Counted from the first letter of the stretch, positions 10,203 through 18,758 are shown. The stretch is 64,000 nt of DNA from Streptococcaceae bacterium (GCA_022484805.1 JAKVKP010000008.1:17022-81021); one strand, 5' to 3'. Numbers and translations: made by a program. The notes: generated by a model not told the origin, from the letters alone.

Positions 10203-11003
10203 ATGAGAAAAAATGTGACGAAAGCAAAACGAATTGTGGTAAAGGTAGGTACCTCAACACTACTTTTAGCCAATGGTAAACTAAATTTAAAATGTATTGA
10301 CCGCCTAGCCTTTGTTTTAAGCGATCTCAATAATCGGGGCTATGAAATGATTCTTGTTTCAAGCGGTGCCATTGGAGTTGGTCTTAATGAACTCGGCTTA
10401 ACTGAACGACCGAAAGAAATTCCAAAGCAACAGGCAATTGCTAGTGTTGGTCAAGTTCAATTGATGAATCTATATGTTCATCAATTCAAGCGTTACGCCC
10501 AAATCACATCACAGCTCTTATTAACACAAGATGTTACTAGCTTCCCTGAAAGTCGGCGTAATGTTATCAATGCTTTAAACGCTTTAATTGAAATGAATAT
10601 CATCCCAATTATCAATGAAAACGATTCTGTTGCCGTCGATGAATTAGATCACGCGACACGCTTTGGTGATAATGATACACTTTCCGCTATTGTTACACAC
10701 CTCGTTGAAGCAGACTTATTAATTATGCTATCCGATATTGACGGATTGTATAACAAAAATCCAAATATCTATTCAGATGCTGAGATTATTTCTGAATTAA
10801 GTGAAATCACTCCAGAGATTATGAAGGTAGCTGGTGGGGCAGGTTCGAAATTTGGAACGGGCGGTATGACAAGCAAGTTAAAAGCGGCAGAGCTACTCTT
10901 TACTAATGGTCAAGATATGGTTCTAACAAGTGGTAAAGACCCTGATATCATCTTTGAAATCTTGGAAGGTAAGAAAATAGGAACCTTTTTTAGTCAAAAA
11001 TAA
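10203..11003 (+). CDS. proB: Glutamate 5-kinase (short form without PUA domain)
   Basis: Phosphorylates glutamate to gamma-glutamyl phosphate, the first step of proline synthesis. 266 aa covers only the amino-acid kinase domain; the C-terminal PUA domain of longer homologues is absent, as in many lactic acid bacteria. Motifs: VVKVGTSTLL near the N-terminus (phosphate/ATP loop), LVSSGAIGVG, NENDSVAVDE, RFGDNDTLSAIV and GTGGMTSKLKAA. It is followed after 28 bp by proA, and GGAGG lies in the gap. I see no T-box or other amino-acid sensor upstream. Confidence 0.96.
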   Translation: MRKNVTKAKRIVVKVGTSTLLLANGKLNLKCIDRLAFVLSDLNNRGYEMILVSSGAIGVGLNELGLTERPKEIPKQQAIASVGQVQLMNLYVHQFKRYAQITSQLLLTQDVTSFPESRRNVINALNALIEMNIIPIINENDSVAVDELDHATRFGDNDTLSAIVTHLVEADLLIMLSDIDGLYNKNPNIYSDAEIISELSEITPEIMKVAGGAGSKFGTGGMTSKLKAAELLFTNGQDMVLTSGKDPDIIFEILEGKKIGTFFSQK

Positions 11004-11031
11004 ATCAATCAAAAAAAACGGAGGTTACAAT

Positions 11032-12279
11032 ATGAGCGAATTAACTCAACTAGGTCAAAATGCAAAGCAAATAGCCAACCAAATAGCGCGCCTCTCAACA
11101 CCTGAAAAAAATGCCGCCTTGCAAGCAATTGCTGATAAAATTATTGAACAAAATGAATTCATTATTTCGGAAAATCAGAAGGATATTGAAAATGCCAAGG
11201 CAAATGGTATTGATGAAGTGATGATTGATCGTCTGATACTTAACGAAGCACGAATTCAATTTTTAGCCGACTCCTTAATTGGTGTTGCCCAATTAGAGGA
11301 CCCAATTGGTGAAATAATTACTGGCTTTGTGACCGAGGATGGTCTTTCGATTGATGAAAAGAGAGTTCCACTCGGCATCATCGGTATGATTTATGAAAGT
11401 CGTCCAAATGTTACTGTCGATGCTGCTTCTCTAGCATTTAAAACTGGTAATGCCATTATTTTACGTGGCGGTAAGGAAGCCATCCATTCTAATTCTGCCT
11501 TAGTACAAGTGATGCAAGAAGCATTAATTGCAAAGCAAATTCCCAAAGAGGCGATTCAGCTAGTTACAGACACAACGAGACAGTCTGCTACTGATATGAT
11601 GCGTTTAAATGATTATTTAGATGTCTTGATTCCTCGCGGTGGCGCTGGTTTGATTAATGCCGTCAAAGAAAACTCAACCGTTCCTATTATTGAAACAGGC
11701 ACAGGTAATTGCCATCTTTTTATTGATGCAAGTGCTAATCTAGAGCGTGCTGTTGAAATCTTGGTCAATGCTAAAGTGCAACGCCCTTCAGTTTGCAATG
11801 CTGTTGAAAGTATTGTTGTCCACTCTGAAATCGCTGAAAAATTCTTACCCTTGGCAGAAAAAGCGCTAGCACCTTGGCAGGTTGAATTACTTGCAGATGA
11901 ACGTGCTACTCAATTCCTAACACAAGCCACCTTGGCAACTGATGAGGATTTTGGAACCGAGTTCTTAGATTACAAGCTTTCAATTAAAACTGTAGATAAT
12001 TTAGAGGAAGCAATTAATCATATCAATCAATACAGTACGCATCATTCAGATGCAATTATCACCGAAAGCTATTCTAATTCTGAAATATTTTTAAATGAAA
12101 TCGATTCTGCGGCTGTTTACGTCAATGCCTCTACTCGCTTTACTGATGGTTTCATGTTTGGCTTCGGTGCCGAAATTGGTATCTCAACGCAAAAATTACA
12201 TGCACGTGGACCAATGGGCTTAAAAGCACTAACCACAACTAAATTTATTATTCGTGGCAATGGCCAAATTAGACAATAG
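11032..12279 (+). CDS. proA: Glutamate-5-semialdehyde dehydrogenase (gamma-glutamyl phosphate reductase)
   Basis: NADPH-dependent reduction of gamma-glutamyl phosphate to glutamate-5-semialdehyde, which cyclises to the proline precursor; 415 aa, normal length. The cofactor-binding region includes GIIGMIYESRPNVTVDA. The catalytic cysteine is C255 in QRPSVCNAVES. GFMFGFGAEIGISTQ and ARGPMGL near the C-terminus are family signatures. The start ATG follows GGAGGTTACAAT. Second gene of the proBA operon, closed by a long perfect terminator. Confidence 0.97.
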   Translation: MSELTQLGQNAKQIANQIARLSTPEKNAALQAIADKIIEQNEFIISENQKDIENAKANGIDEVMIDRLILNEARIQFLADSLIGVAQLEDPIGEIITGFVTEDGLSIDEKRVPLGIIGMIYESRPNVTVDAASLAFKTGNAIILRGGKEAIHSNSALVQVMQEALIAKQIPKEAIQLVTDTTRQSATDMMRLNDYLDVLIPRGGAGLINAVKENSTVPIIETGTGNCHLFIDASANLERAVEILVNAKVQRPSVCNAVESIVVHSEIAEKFLPLAEKALAPWQVELLADERATQFLTQATLATDEDFGTEFLDYKLSIKTVDNLEEAINHINQYSTHHSDAIITESYSNSEIFLNEIDSAAVYVNASTRFTDGFMFGFGAEIGISTQKLHARGPMGLKALTTTKFIIRGNGQIRQ

Positions 12280-12330
12280 ACAAGGACGAAAAGACTCATC
12301 GAATAGCTCAATTGTGATACAATTAATATA

Positions 12331-12381
12331 TTAAAAATCCGTTTCATTCTTTACAGTTTGCAAAGAATGAAACGGATTTTA
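12331..12381. terminator. Bidirectional terminator after proA
   Basis: Near-perfect 19-bp stem: AAAATCCGTTTCATTCTTT and its complement flank a 9-nt loop, with A/T runs at both ends. It separates convergent proA and the phosphatase gene. Confidence 0.9.
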
Positions 12382-12403
12382 ACATACTTTATACCAAGTT
12401 CAT

Positions 12404-13099
12404 TTAACTCTTAATTTTGGTGTCAATAATTTTGGAACCATCAATCAAAATGCCATGTAAAACGCCACCATAGACAGCACCACCATCAATACCAACCTTA
12501 TTATCTTTCAACCACAATTCATAATTTTTTTCATCACCATGTAAATAAGGCGTTGGTGTATGCCCAAATACAATTTGTTTACCCGTATCATTATGAACCT
12601 CATGAAAGCCTTCTCGAATCCACATAAAATCGTGTGCAGAGGTCTGATGCCAATCTGGCAATGTTAAATTAACACCCGCATGCACAAAAATATGGTGCCG
12701 CGTCTCGTGGTAGAGTGGCAGTTGATTAATAAATGAAATTAATTCGTCATACTGCTCTAAAATTTGACTCGCAATTTCTGCTGGGCTCAATTCATCCGTC
12801 ACACCATAATAAAGAAAGCTTTCAAGAGTTTCCTTGCCGCCATTGAGATAATAGGTCAAATAATGCTTATTGGGAAAATAAAGAAATTGAATTAATAATT
12901 GTTCATGATTCCCTTTTAACGCAATTGCTGATTTATTTTCAACCCAATATTTAACAAACTGTAATACAGCCTTACTGTCTTCACCACGATCCACATAATC
13001 TCCTAAAAAAATCATCTGCGCATCCAACGGTTTAAATTTTATAACCTTCTCCAAGGCTAAGATTTTACCATGAATATCACTCACGACAAAATAGCTCAA
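12404..13099 (-). CDS. PPP-type metallophosphatase (serine/threonine or bis-nucleotide phosphatase-like)
   Basis: Calcineurin-like dinuclear-metal phosphatase of about 231 aa. The metal-binding motifs DIHG, GDYVDRG and GNHE are in the first 75 residues. The distal histidines are in FVHAG, FGHTP and the closing GIDGGAVYGG. This combination is typical of the PPP family, which includes phage-type protein phosphatases and symmetrical Ap4A hydrolases. The substrate cannot be told. Start: the longer frame begins at a TTG (13114) whose next codons are GGGGGT, which looks like the ribosome site itself. The following TTG at 13099 (MSYFVVSDIHG) is more likely. rnhA lies upstream on the same strand. Confidence 0.85.
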   Translation of the reverse strand: MSYFVVSDIHGKILALEKVIKFKPLDAQMIFLGDYVDRGEDSKAVLQFVKYWVENKSAIALKGNHEQLLIQFLYFPNKHYLTYYLNGGKETLESFLYYGVTDELSPAEIASQILEQYDELISFINQLPLYHETRHHIFVHAGVNLTLPDWHQTSAHDFMWIREGFHEVHNDTGKQIVFGHTPTPYLHGDEKNYELWLKDNKVGIDGGAVYGGVLHGILIDGSKIIDTKIKS

Positions 13100-13137
13100 A
13101 ATACCACCCCCCAAAATTAATCAATCAGCATTTTTGA

Positions 13138-13614
13138 CTAGAGCTGATCCATTGTTTGATTCAATAATTCATCTACAAATTCATTGCCACTATCTCCTGC
13201 GTGCCCTTTAGTCCATTGATAATCAATATTTGGAAAATACTGCAGGGCGCGATCCATCGCCTGCCAAAGCTCAAGATTTTTAACTGGCTTTTTATTTGCT
13301 GTCCGCCAGCCCTTTGCTTTCCAACCTGCCAACCATTCTTGAATTCCTTTTAAAACATATTGAGAATCACTAATTAATAAAATTTTTTCTTGATTTAATT
13401 CTAATCGATAGAGTTTTCTCAGCGCTTCTAGGACAGCTGTCAACTCCATTTGATTATTAGTTGCTCCCAAGTAGCCTTTTGAATCGCTTATTTTTTGATT
13501 TTCCAACTTGATTAGATAGGCCCAAGCTGCTTTGTCCGTTGCTTGAACGCTACCACCTTTTACATTACCCGTATTTCTAGAGCCACCATCCGTATATACT
13601 AATATTTCCGACAT
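13138..13614 (-). CDS. rnhA: Ribonuclease HI
   Basis: Cleaves RNA in RNA-DNA hybrids; 158 aa. Catalytic acidic residues appear in the standard order: Asp in LVYTDGGSRNT, Glu in NNQMELTAVLEAL, Asp in LISDSQYVLKGI, and Asp in GNEFVDELL, with the flexible-loop histidine in TKGHAGDSGN. The start is the ATG at 13614 behind GGAG; a GTG one codon earlier is less well spaced. A TATAAT box (13664-13669, minus strand) precedes it without a clear -35. The phosphatase gene follows after 38 bp. Confidence 0.95.
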   Translation of the reverse strand: MSEILVYTDGGSRNTGNVKGGSVQATDKAAWAYLIKLENQKISDSKGYLGATNNQMELTAVLEALRKLYRLELNQEKILLISDSQYVLKGIQEWLAGWKAKGWRTANKKPVKNLELWQAMDRALQYFPNIDYQWTKGHAGDSGNEFVDELLNQTMDQL

Positions 13615-13743
13615 CACAACTCCAAATTCTTATATCTATATTTTTTAATTACTTCCAATGTACATTATAACGAAAAAAATATAAAAAATAAAAAAAATTA
13701 TCAATTGAAGTCTATTTACCACTCGAAATAGAATTTAAATTTA

Positions 13744-13776
13744 TTTATCAATAGATAAATTGTCTAAGTATTTTAA
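13744..13776. repeat. 33-bp dispersed repeat, copy A
   Basis: Matches 29 of 33 positions with 23512-23544. It contains the dyad TTTATC-AATA-GATAAA. Like the other copy, it directly follows the terminator of a minus-strand gene. Confidence 0.6.
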
Positions 13777-13785
13777 GCAAAAACT

Positions 13786-13823
13786 AAAAAACCACCATCA
13801 TCTCTGACAGTGGTAGGAGTTTA
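13786..13823 (-). terminator. Terminator after the methyltransferase gene
   Basis: On the minus strand, CTACCACTGTC-agag-ATGATGGTGG forms a stem followed by TTTTTT, about 60 nt past the stop at 13882. Confidence 0.75.
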
Positions 13824-13881
13824 TGAAAAAGATTAATTATTTGGGATGAGTTAATAATAAGATTGGAAGCTTAAATAAGAC

Positions 13882-14625
13882 TTAAATATGAGCGATTGCT
13901 CTCAATCTTTTATAATCAGCAATCCAATTACTGCCATCCCAGAGCTCATTTCTGACTTGCTTTTCTAATTCAAGTAATATTTTTTCTTGCTCATTTTTAT
14001 CAAAATTGGCTAAATCAGATGCGAAAAATTGTTTTGCCCAATTATACAAACCCTTTTCGCCATCTTTTAAAACTGTTGGTCGGTCATAAATATACAATTC
14101 ATCAGCTATGAAGCCATTTTTTTCTAAAAGTAAAGCAAATTTTTCTGTAGTGGAAAAATTAAATTTTGAAGTATAGTCATAGCCGATTGAGTTAAGTACA
14201 TTTTTAAATCCATTTTCAATAGTTCCAATATTACCATACCCACCAAACTCACAAATCAGCTGCCCTGAGCCTCTAAGCGATGATTTAATATTTGATAATA
14301 GCTGATCATGGTCAAGAATCCAATGGAAAACCGCATTTGAAAAAACAACGTCCCACTGACCTTCATAGCTCATTTTTAAGGCATCACCTACTTCAAATTC
14401 TAGTTCTGGATAAGTAATCTTCGCCTGCTCAATCATCTCTTTTGAGCCATCAATTCCTAAAACATATTGACAGCTATTAGCTATTTCTTTTGTTAATGTA
14501 CCAGTGCCACAGCCCAAATCTAATATTTTCTGATTTTTATCATTGGGAATAAATTCTAATAAACCCTTCCCATATTCTGCAACAAAATCGTGTTTGCTAT
14601 CATACAACTTAGAATTCCATTTCAT
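13882..14625 (-). CDS. Class I SAM-dependent methyltransferase
   Basis: 247-aa cytosolic methyltransferase. The SAM-binding motif ILDLGCGTGTLTKEI is near residues 34-48. Motif II is VLGIDGSKEMIEQAK, and the post-motif is WDVVFSNAVFHWILDHD. The overall pattern resembles trans-aconitate methyltransferase and UbiE-like enzymes, but the substrate cannot be assigned. The start ATG at 14625 follows GAGG with 7-nt spacing. It appears monocistronic, isolated by the large hairpin upstream (14673-14766) and its own terminator downstream. Confidence 0.85.
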   Translation of the reverse strand: MKWNSKLYDSKHDFVAEYGKGLLEFIPNDKNQKILDLGCGTGTLTKEIANSCQYVLGIDGSKEMIEQAKITYPELEFEVGDALKMSYEGQWDVVFSNAVFHWILDHDQLLSNIKSSLRGSGQLICEFGGYGNIGTIENGFKNVLNSIGYDYTSKFNFSTTEKFALLLEKNGFIADELYIYDRPTVLKDGEKGLYNWAKQFFASDLANFDKNEQEKILLELEKQVRNELWDGSNWIADYKRLRAIAHI

Positions 14626-14672
14626 AACATACCTCGTTTCTTTTAATTAATAAATTATATATCAGAAACAGC

Positions 14673-14766
14673 AAAAAAAGCACTTTGAATTTAAAGTAGT
14701 CCTAACAATTAGAATTTTAATCTAATTGTTAAGGCTATTCATCAATTAAACAAAAAGTGCTTTTTC
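14673..14766. terminator. Large two-tier palindrome and terminator after the purine permease
   Basis: Outer arms AAAAAGCACTTT...AAAGTGCTTTTT enclose a second inverted repeat, TAGTCCTAACAATTAGA / TCTAATTGTTAAGGCTA (15 of 17 paired). The whole makes a roughly 94-nt hairpin. It ends in T-runs on both strands, so it can terminate the permease transcript. It is much longer than a normal terminator. Confidence 0.8.
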
Positions 14767-14816
14767 GTGTATCGCATGTATTACAGCAAGTTATACTTAT
14801 TTTAGCCTAATAAATA

Positions 14817-16259
14817 TTATAATATTGCTAGAATAATAAAGTTAATAATGAATAAAATATCAACTACCCATAAAATAATATGAACTTCTTTAATTTTACC
14901 AGTTACAACCTTGGTAATTGTATAGAAGATAAAGCCTGCAGCGATACCGTATGAGATTGAATAACACAAGCCCATAAAAATTGAAGCAAAGAAAGCTGGA
15001 ATCGCTTCTTCTAGTTTATTCCAATTAATATCTGCAAATGAAGATAACATCATAACACCAACGATAATCAAAGCTGGAGCTGTTGCTTGAGAGGGTACAA
15101 TACCGATAATTGGTGAAAAGAATGTTGAAAGAATGAAGAAAATCGCAACAAAGACTGAAGTCAACCCTGTACGTCCACCAGCAGCAATACCTGCGGCACT
15201 TTCAACATAAGTCGTTGTATTACTTGTTCCAAAAACTGCACCAATTGAGGTTGCAACCGCATCTGCAAACAATGCTTTATCCATTTTTGATTTAAAGCCA
15301 GTTTTACCTTCTTTAAAGGCTTTTTCGTCCTCTGCCGAGAAAATACCTGTCTTTTTACCAGTTCCAATAAATGTTCCAATTGTGTCAAAAGTATCTGACA
15401 AGCTAAATGCCAAGATTGTCATTAAAACAAGTGGTAATTTATGAACATCTGAAAAGAGACTGCCCATTCCTTCGCTAGAAAATGCCGCACCAAAAATTTG
15501 ACCTAAATCACCAAATGAAGCACTTAATGAACTTTGTTCAAGGTTGACACTAGATAAATCGACAACGCCCATTGGAATACCAATAATTGTTGTTACGATA
15601 ATACCAATAAAGAAAGCACCTTTTACATTTTTAATTACTAAAATCGAGGTTAAAATCAAACCAATTAATGCCAATAAAATTGGTGCATTATTGAAGTTAG
15701 CAAGTGCTGGTACAATTGAGCCAGTTACTTCGATTGTTGCTTTTCCTTTATCAGCGCCATCACCTAAGACAGAATAAGTTCCAGGATCAGCGGTAAACTT
15801 TAAAAAACCTGCTGATTTAATCCCAACATAGGCAACAAATATACCAATACCACCACCGATTGCATGTTGAATGCTAACTGGAATTGCTTGAATAATTGCT
15901 TTACGAAGTTTAGTAACCGTAATAATAATATTAACAATCCCACAAATAAATACCATAGCTAAGGCTTCTTGCCATGAGTACCCTAAAGAAAAAACTACTG
16001 TATAAGTAAAGAAGGCATTTAAACCCATTCCTGGTGCTTGTGCATAAGGAACATTGGCAAATAACCCCATAATTAAAGTACCAGTCACCGAAGCGATAAT
16101 TGTTGCTAAAAAGACACCTTGAAAAGGCATACCTGTTTGTGAAAGAATTGTTGGGTTAACGAATAAAATATAACTCATTGCAAAAAATGTTGTCAAGCCA
16201 GCAAATAATTCACGTGAAAACGTTGTTCCATTTTCCTTTAATTTAAAAAAGTTTTCCAC
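14817..16259 (-). CDS. NCS2 family (AzgA/PbuG-type) purine permease
   Basis: Nucleobase-cation symporter, most likely for hypoxanthine, guanine or adenine; 480 aa with 12 or more membrane segments. Typical motifs are RELFAGLTTFFAMSYILFVNP at the N-terminus, APGMGLNAFFTY, and SDTFDTIGTFIG further in, and GTSNTTTYVESAAGIAAGGRTGL. Start: the frame is open to 16307, but AAAGGAG lies 8 nt before the GTG at 16259, giving MENFFKLKENGT. A PurBox about 75 bp before the predicted transcription start suggests PurR control, which supports a purine substrate. Confidence 0.92.
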   Translation of the reverse strand: MENFFKLKENGTTFSRELFAGLTTFFAMSYILFVNPTILSQTGMPFQGVFLATIIASVTGTLIMGLFANVPYAQAPGMGLNAFFTYTVVFSLGYSWQEALAMVFICGIVNIIITVTKLRKAIIQAIPVSIQHAIGGGIGIFVAYVGIKSAGFLKFTADPGTYSVLGDGADKGKATIEVTGSIVPALANFNNAPILLALIGLILTSILVIKNVKGAFFIGIIVTTIIGIPMGVVDLSSVNLEQSSLSASFGDLGQIFGAAFSSEGMGSLFSDVHKLPLVLMTILAFSLSDTFDTIGTFIGTGKKTGIFSAEDEKAFKEGKTGFKSKMDKALFADAVATSIGAVFGTSNTTTYVESAAGIAAGGRTGLTSVFVAIFFILSTFFSPIIGIVPSQATAPALIIVGVMMLSSFADINWNKLEEAIPAFFASIFMGLCYSISYGIAAGFIFYTITKVVTGKIKEVHIILWVVDILFIINFIILAIL

Positions 16260-16327
16260 TAAATAATCTCCTTTATTTTTTATTGATAAATTAATAATCA
16301 AAAACACTTATAATCTATCCTTTTAAA

Positions 16328-16356
16328 ATTTTATCGAAATCATTATGCTTTTGCAC
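16328..16356 (-). promoter_or_regulatory. Weak promoter of the purine permease
   Basis: TAAAAT (16328-16333) with GTGCAA 17 bp upstream (16351-16356) on the minus strand. The -35 is poor, as expected if an activator is needed. Confidence 0.4.
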
Positions 16357-16389
16357 GTTAATCCGACAGAACCTTCGTTTTTTTATTCA

Positions 16390-16402
16390 AAAGTTCGGAT
16401 TT
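16390..16402 (-). promoter_or_regulatory. PurBox (PurR site) upstream of the purine permease
   Basis: AAATCCGAACTTT matches AWWWCCGAACWWT, the PurR box described in lactococci and streptococci, at every position. It is centred about 75 bp before the predicted start of transcription, close to the activating position reported in Lactococcus. A second CGAA lies one 20-bp step downstream. The same segment can fold as AATCCGA...TCGGATT with an inner AACTTTTG/CGAAGGTT stem. Confidence 0.65.
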
Positions 16403-16516
16403 TGAATAATTAAGTGTTTTGTATAATTCTAATTTATCCTAATTGCTCGTAAACTAGAAAAATAACCTAAAAAAGTTTAAACTAGATAACATACCATTCA
16501 CGTTTAGTCACTCTAA

Positions 16517-16528
16517 GCAACTAGTTGC
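16517..16528. promoter_or_regulatory. 12-bp palindrome upstream of the AEC carrier
   Basis: Perfect dyad GCAACTAGTTGC, nested within ATTCAC (16496) ... GTGAAT (16544), about 85 bp before the AEC start. It is a candidate operator; no regulator is known. Confidence 0.35.
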
Positions 16529-16609
16529 CTACCTATCTGTGAATAAAATCAGCTAATATTAGGCTAATTATAAAAAATAATCATTATAAAATTCAATGGA
16601 GGAAAACAA

Positions 16610-17563
16610 TTGATCCTAGCTTACTTAAATATTTTTGCTATTTTTGCCTTGATGTTCCTGGGCTATTTTCTAAGTTATAAAAAATGGTTTACAAATCACA
16701 CCGCGGATGTTTTTTCCAAAATGGTGCTTAACATTTCGCTCCCATTTGGAATGTTCATTACGATTACCGAGAAATTTTCAAAGGCAGAATTTATCCACTT
16801 GATTGGTAGCATCATTGTTCCTGTTCTATCTATGATAATTGCTTACTGGATTTCTAAATTAGTTGGTAGGCTAATTGGTTTAAAACAGGGACAAATTGGA
16901 ACATTTTCCACTATGTTCACTTGCTCTAATACAATATTCATCGGTCTCCCAATCAATATTGCCATTTTTGGTGAAAAATCAATCCCCTATGCACTTATCT
17001 ACTATATTGCTAATACAACTTTCTTTTGGACATGGGGCGTTTACAAAATTGCCACTGATTCAAATGCAATCGGTGGTGATGATTCAAAAATCCATTATGA
17101 TTTTAAAAGCGGTTTAAAAAAGATTCTAAATCCTGCAATGCTCGGATTTTCTTTTGGTATCATCTGGCTTTTGACAGGCATTAAGGTACCCGTCGCTTTT
17201 ATTAATTTTGCTAGCTATCTTGGCAATCTAACCACACCATTATCCATGTTTATCATTGGTATTACCGTTTATTATCTCGGTGTACGAACGCTTAAACTAA
17301 ACAAAGCAATTGTTGCTGTTCTATTAGGCCGATTTATCATCTCACCCTTAATTATTGTGCTTTTAACTCGCATCATCCCGATTCCAAGCATGATGGCTCA
17401 AGTGTTCTTTATTCAATCTTCGATGCCCATTCAAAATTCAGTACCAATTTTAGCCAGAATGTACGATGCTGATGTTGAATTTGCAACCTCAACACTCGGT
17501 TATACAGTACTGAGCTATTTAGCAGTAGTTCCAATTTTATTAGCGGTTCTACCTTACATTTAA
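16610..17563 (+). CDS. AEC (auxin efflux carrier) family transporter
   Basis: Membrane carrier of 317 aa with about ten hydrophobic segments in two halves, the AEC fold. In lactic acid bacteria members of this family export or exchange malate and other organic anions; the substrate is not assignable here. Typical features are SLPFGMF-type helix breaks (LNISLPFGMFI), TCSNTIFIGLPI, and SSMPIQNSVPILA near the C-terminus. The start is the TTG at 16610, 7 nt from GGAGG. It is divergent from the purine permease and ends in a perfect bidirectional terminator. Confidence 0.88.
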   Translation: MILAYLNIFAIFALMFLGYFLSYKKWFTNHTADVFSKMVLNISLPFGMFITITEKFSKAEFIHLIGSIIVPVLSMIIAYWISKLVGRLIGLKQGQIGTFSTMFTCSNTIFIGLPINIAIFGEKSIPYALIYYIANTTFFWTWGVYKIATDSNAIGGDDSKIHYDFKSGLKKILNPAMLGFSFGIIWLLTGIKVPVAFINFASYLGNLTTPLSMFIIGITVYYLGVRTLKLNKAIVAVLLGRFIISPLIIVLLTRIIPIPSMMAQVFFIQSSMPIQNSVPILARMYDADVEFATSTLGYTVLSYLAVVPILLAVLPYI

Positions 17564-17572
17564 TTTGAAAAG

Positions 17573-17613
17573 AAAAAACTTTTAAAAGACTTAAAGTCTT
17601 TTAAAAGTTTTTT
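17573..17613. terminator. Bidirectional terminator between the AEC carrier and the 3D-protein gene
   Basis: AAAAAACTTTTAAAAGACTT and its complement form an almost uninterrupted stem with A- and T-runs outside. The right arm touches the stop codon of the convergent gene. Confidence 0.9.
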
Positions 17614-18758
17614 TAACTCATAATCGTAACAGTTACTGATCTTCTACCCCAATTAATACATTGTTGCGTCGTTGGGAAATGAACATCAATGATATTCCCT
17701 TTAATTGCACCACCGGTATCAGCTGCAATTGCATAGCCATAGCCAGAAACTTGAACAACTGAGCCAAGCGGAATAACAGATGGATCAACGGCAATTACAT
17801 TTGGATTTTCTTTAAGGTTAATTCCTGTTGCGGTGATATAACCCATGCCTTCTTGGGCATAAGAATAAGCTGTTGACGACATTTGAAGCGTCTGCCCTTG
17901 ACTAGACGAACTCGAACTACTTGAGCTATTTGTCGAACTGCTTTCAGTTGAACTCGTTTGTTCTTCGCTGCTAGAGGTCGATTGACTCGTTGTTGTACTT
18001 GAGCTACCCGCCTGTGTGCTAGACTGACTTGATGTGCTTTGTGTTGCTGATGCAGAGCTACTACTTTCAGTTGTTTGACTAACTTTAGCTGCTAATTCGG
18101 CTTGCTTAGCTTCGTCAGCAACTCGTTTTTCCTCTGCAACTTTTGAAGAAGCTAAAGAAGCAATCAACGTTTCATTTTCAGACACTTTTGTTTTTAAATT
18201 TTCAACCTGCTGATTTAAGCTATCAGCCTGTGTTTCATAGTCTGACTGCGATTTAACTAGCGTTGCTTGAATTTCATCCTGCTGAGCAATTAATGTCTCT
18301 AATTTTTCTTCAGCATCATTCAATTCTTCAACCTTCAAGTTCTGTGCTTCTCTCAAGGTTGATAAGGCAACTGTTCGGCGAATTAAATCCGAAAGGCTAG
18401 TCGCATTTAATAGCGAGCTAAAGGAATTTTGAGAAGTTTGCGAAATTTGCAGCTCTCTTAATTGTTCATTGATTAATACCTTACGGTTTTTAATATCATT
18501 TTGAGTCTGCTCTATTGATTTTTTATTTTGTTCTTGCTGTACTTTAGCAGTCTCAAGCTTCGTTTTAATCGTTTCAACCTGTTGATAGGTTGCATTTACC
18601 TCATCAAAAACAGTGTTTAAATTATTTGATAGTTCAGTATTCTCGCTTTGAACTTCTTCCGTCTTTTGATTAATTTCAGCAACTGATTCACCCAAAGCTG
18701 AAACTGGAAAAACCAATAAAGAGGCCAATACAATCATTAGTCCACTCTTAAATTTCAA
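17613..18758 (-). CDS. Secreted coiled-coil protein with C-terminal 3D domain
   Basis: 381-aa exported protein likely to act on peptidoglycan. A signal peptide covers about 1-24 (MKFKSGLMIVLASLLVFPVSALG). A coiled coil similar to PcsB/SagA N-termini covers about 27-215. A Ser/Thr-rich low-complexity linker follows (about 225-290). The last roughly 90 residues form a 3D domain (MltA-like barrel), with AVDPSVIPLGS and ADTGGAIKGNIIDVHF providing the conserved aspartates. The start codon is TTG at 18758 behind GGGAGGG. The fold suggests lytic transglycosylase activity, but catalysis is unproven and no LysM or sortase motif is present. The final CINWGRRSVTVTIM is typical of 3D proteins. Confidence 0.88.
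   Translation of the reverse strand: MKFKSGLMIVLASLLVFPVSALGESVAEINQKTEEVQSENTELSNNLNTVFDEVNATYQQVETIKTKLETAKVQQEQNKKSIEQTQNDIKNRKVLINEQLRELQISQTSQNSFSSLLNATSLSDLIRRTVALSTLREAQNLKVEELNDAEEKLETLIAQQDEIQATLVKSQSDYETQADSLNQQVENLKTKVSENETLIASLASSKVAEEKRVADEAKQAELAAKVSQTTESSSSASATQSTSSQSSTQAGSSSTTTSQSTSSSEEQTSSTESSSTNSSSSSSSSSQGQTLQMSSTAYSYAQEGMGYITATGINLKENPNVIAVDPSVIPLGSVVQVSGYGYAIAADTGGAIKGNIIDVHFPTTQQCINWGRRSVTVTIMS

Noticed and set aside
16321..16440. Purine riboswitch before the purine permease
   Set aside because: The conserved TATA...CCT and TCT...ATG core bases of the purine aptamer are absent; the region is better explained by a PurBox.
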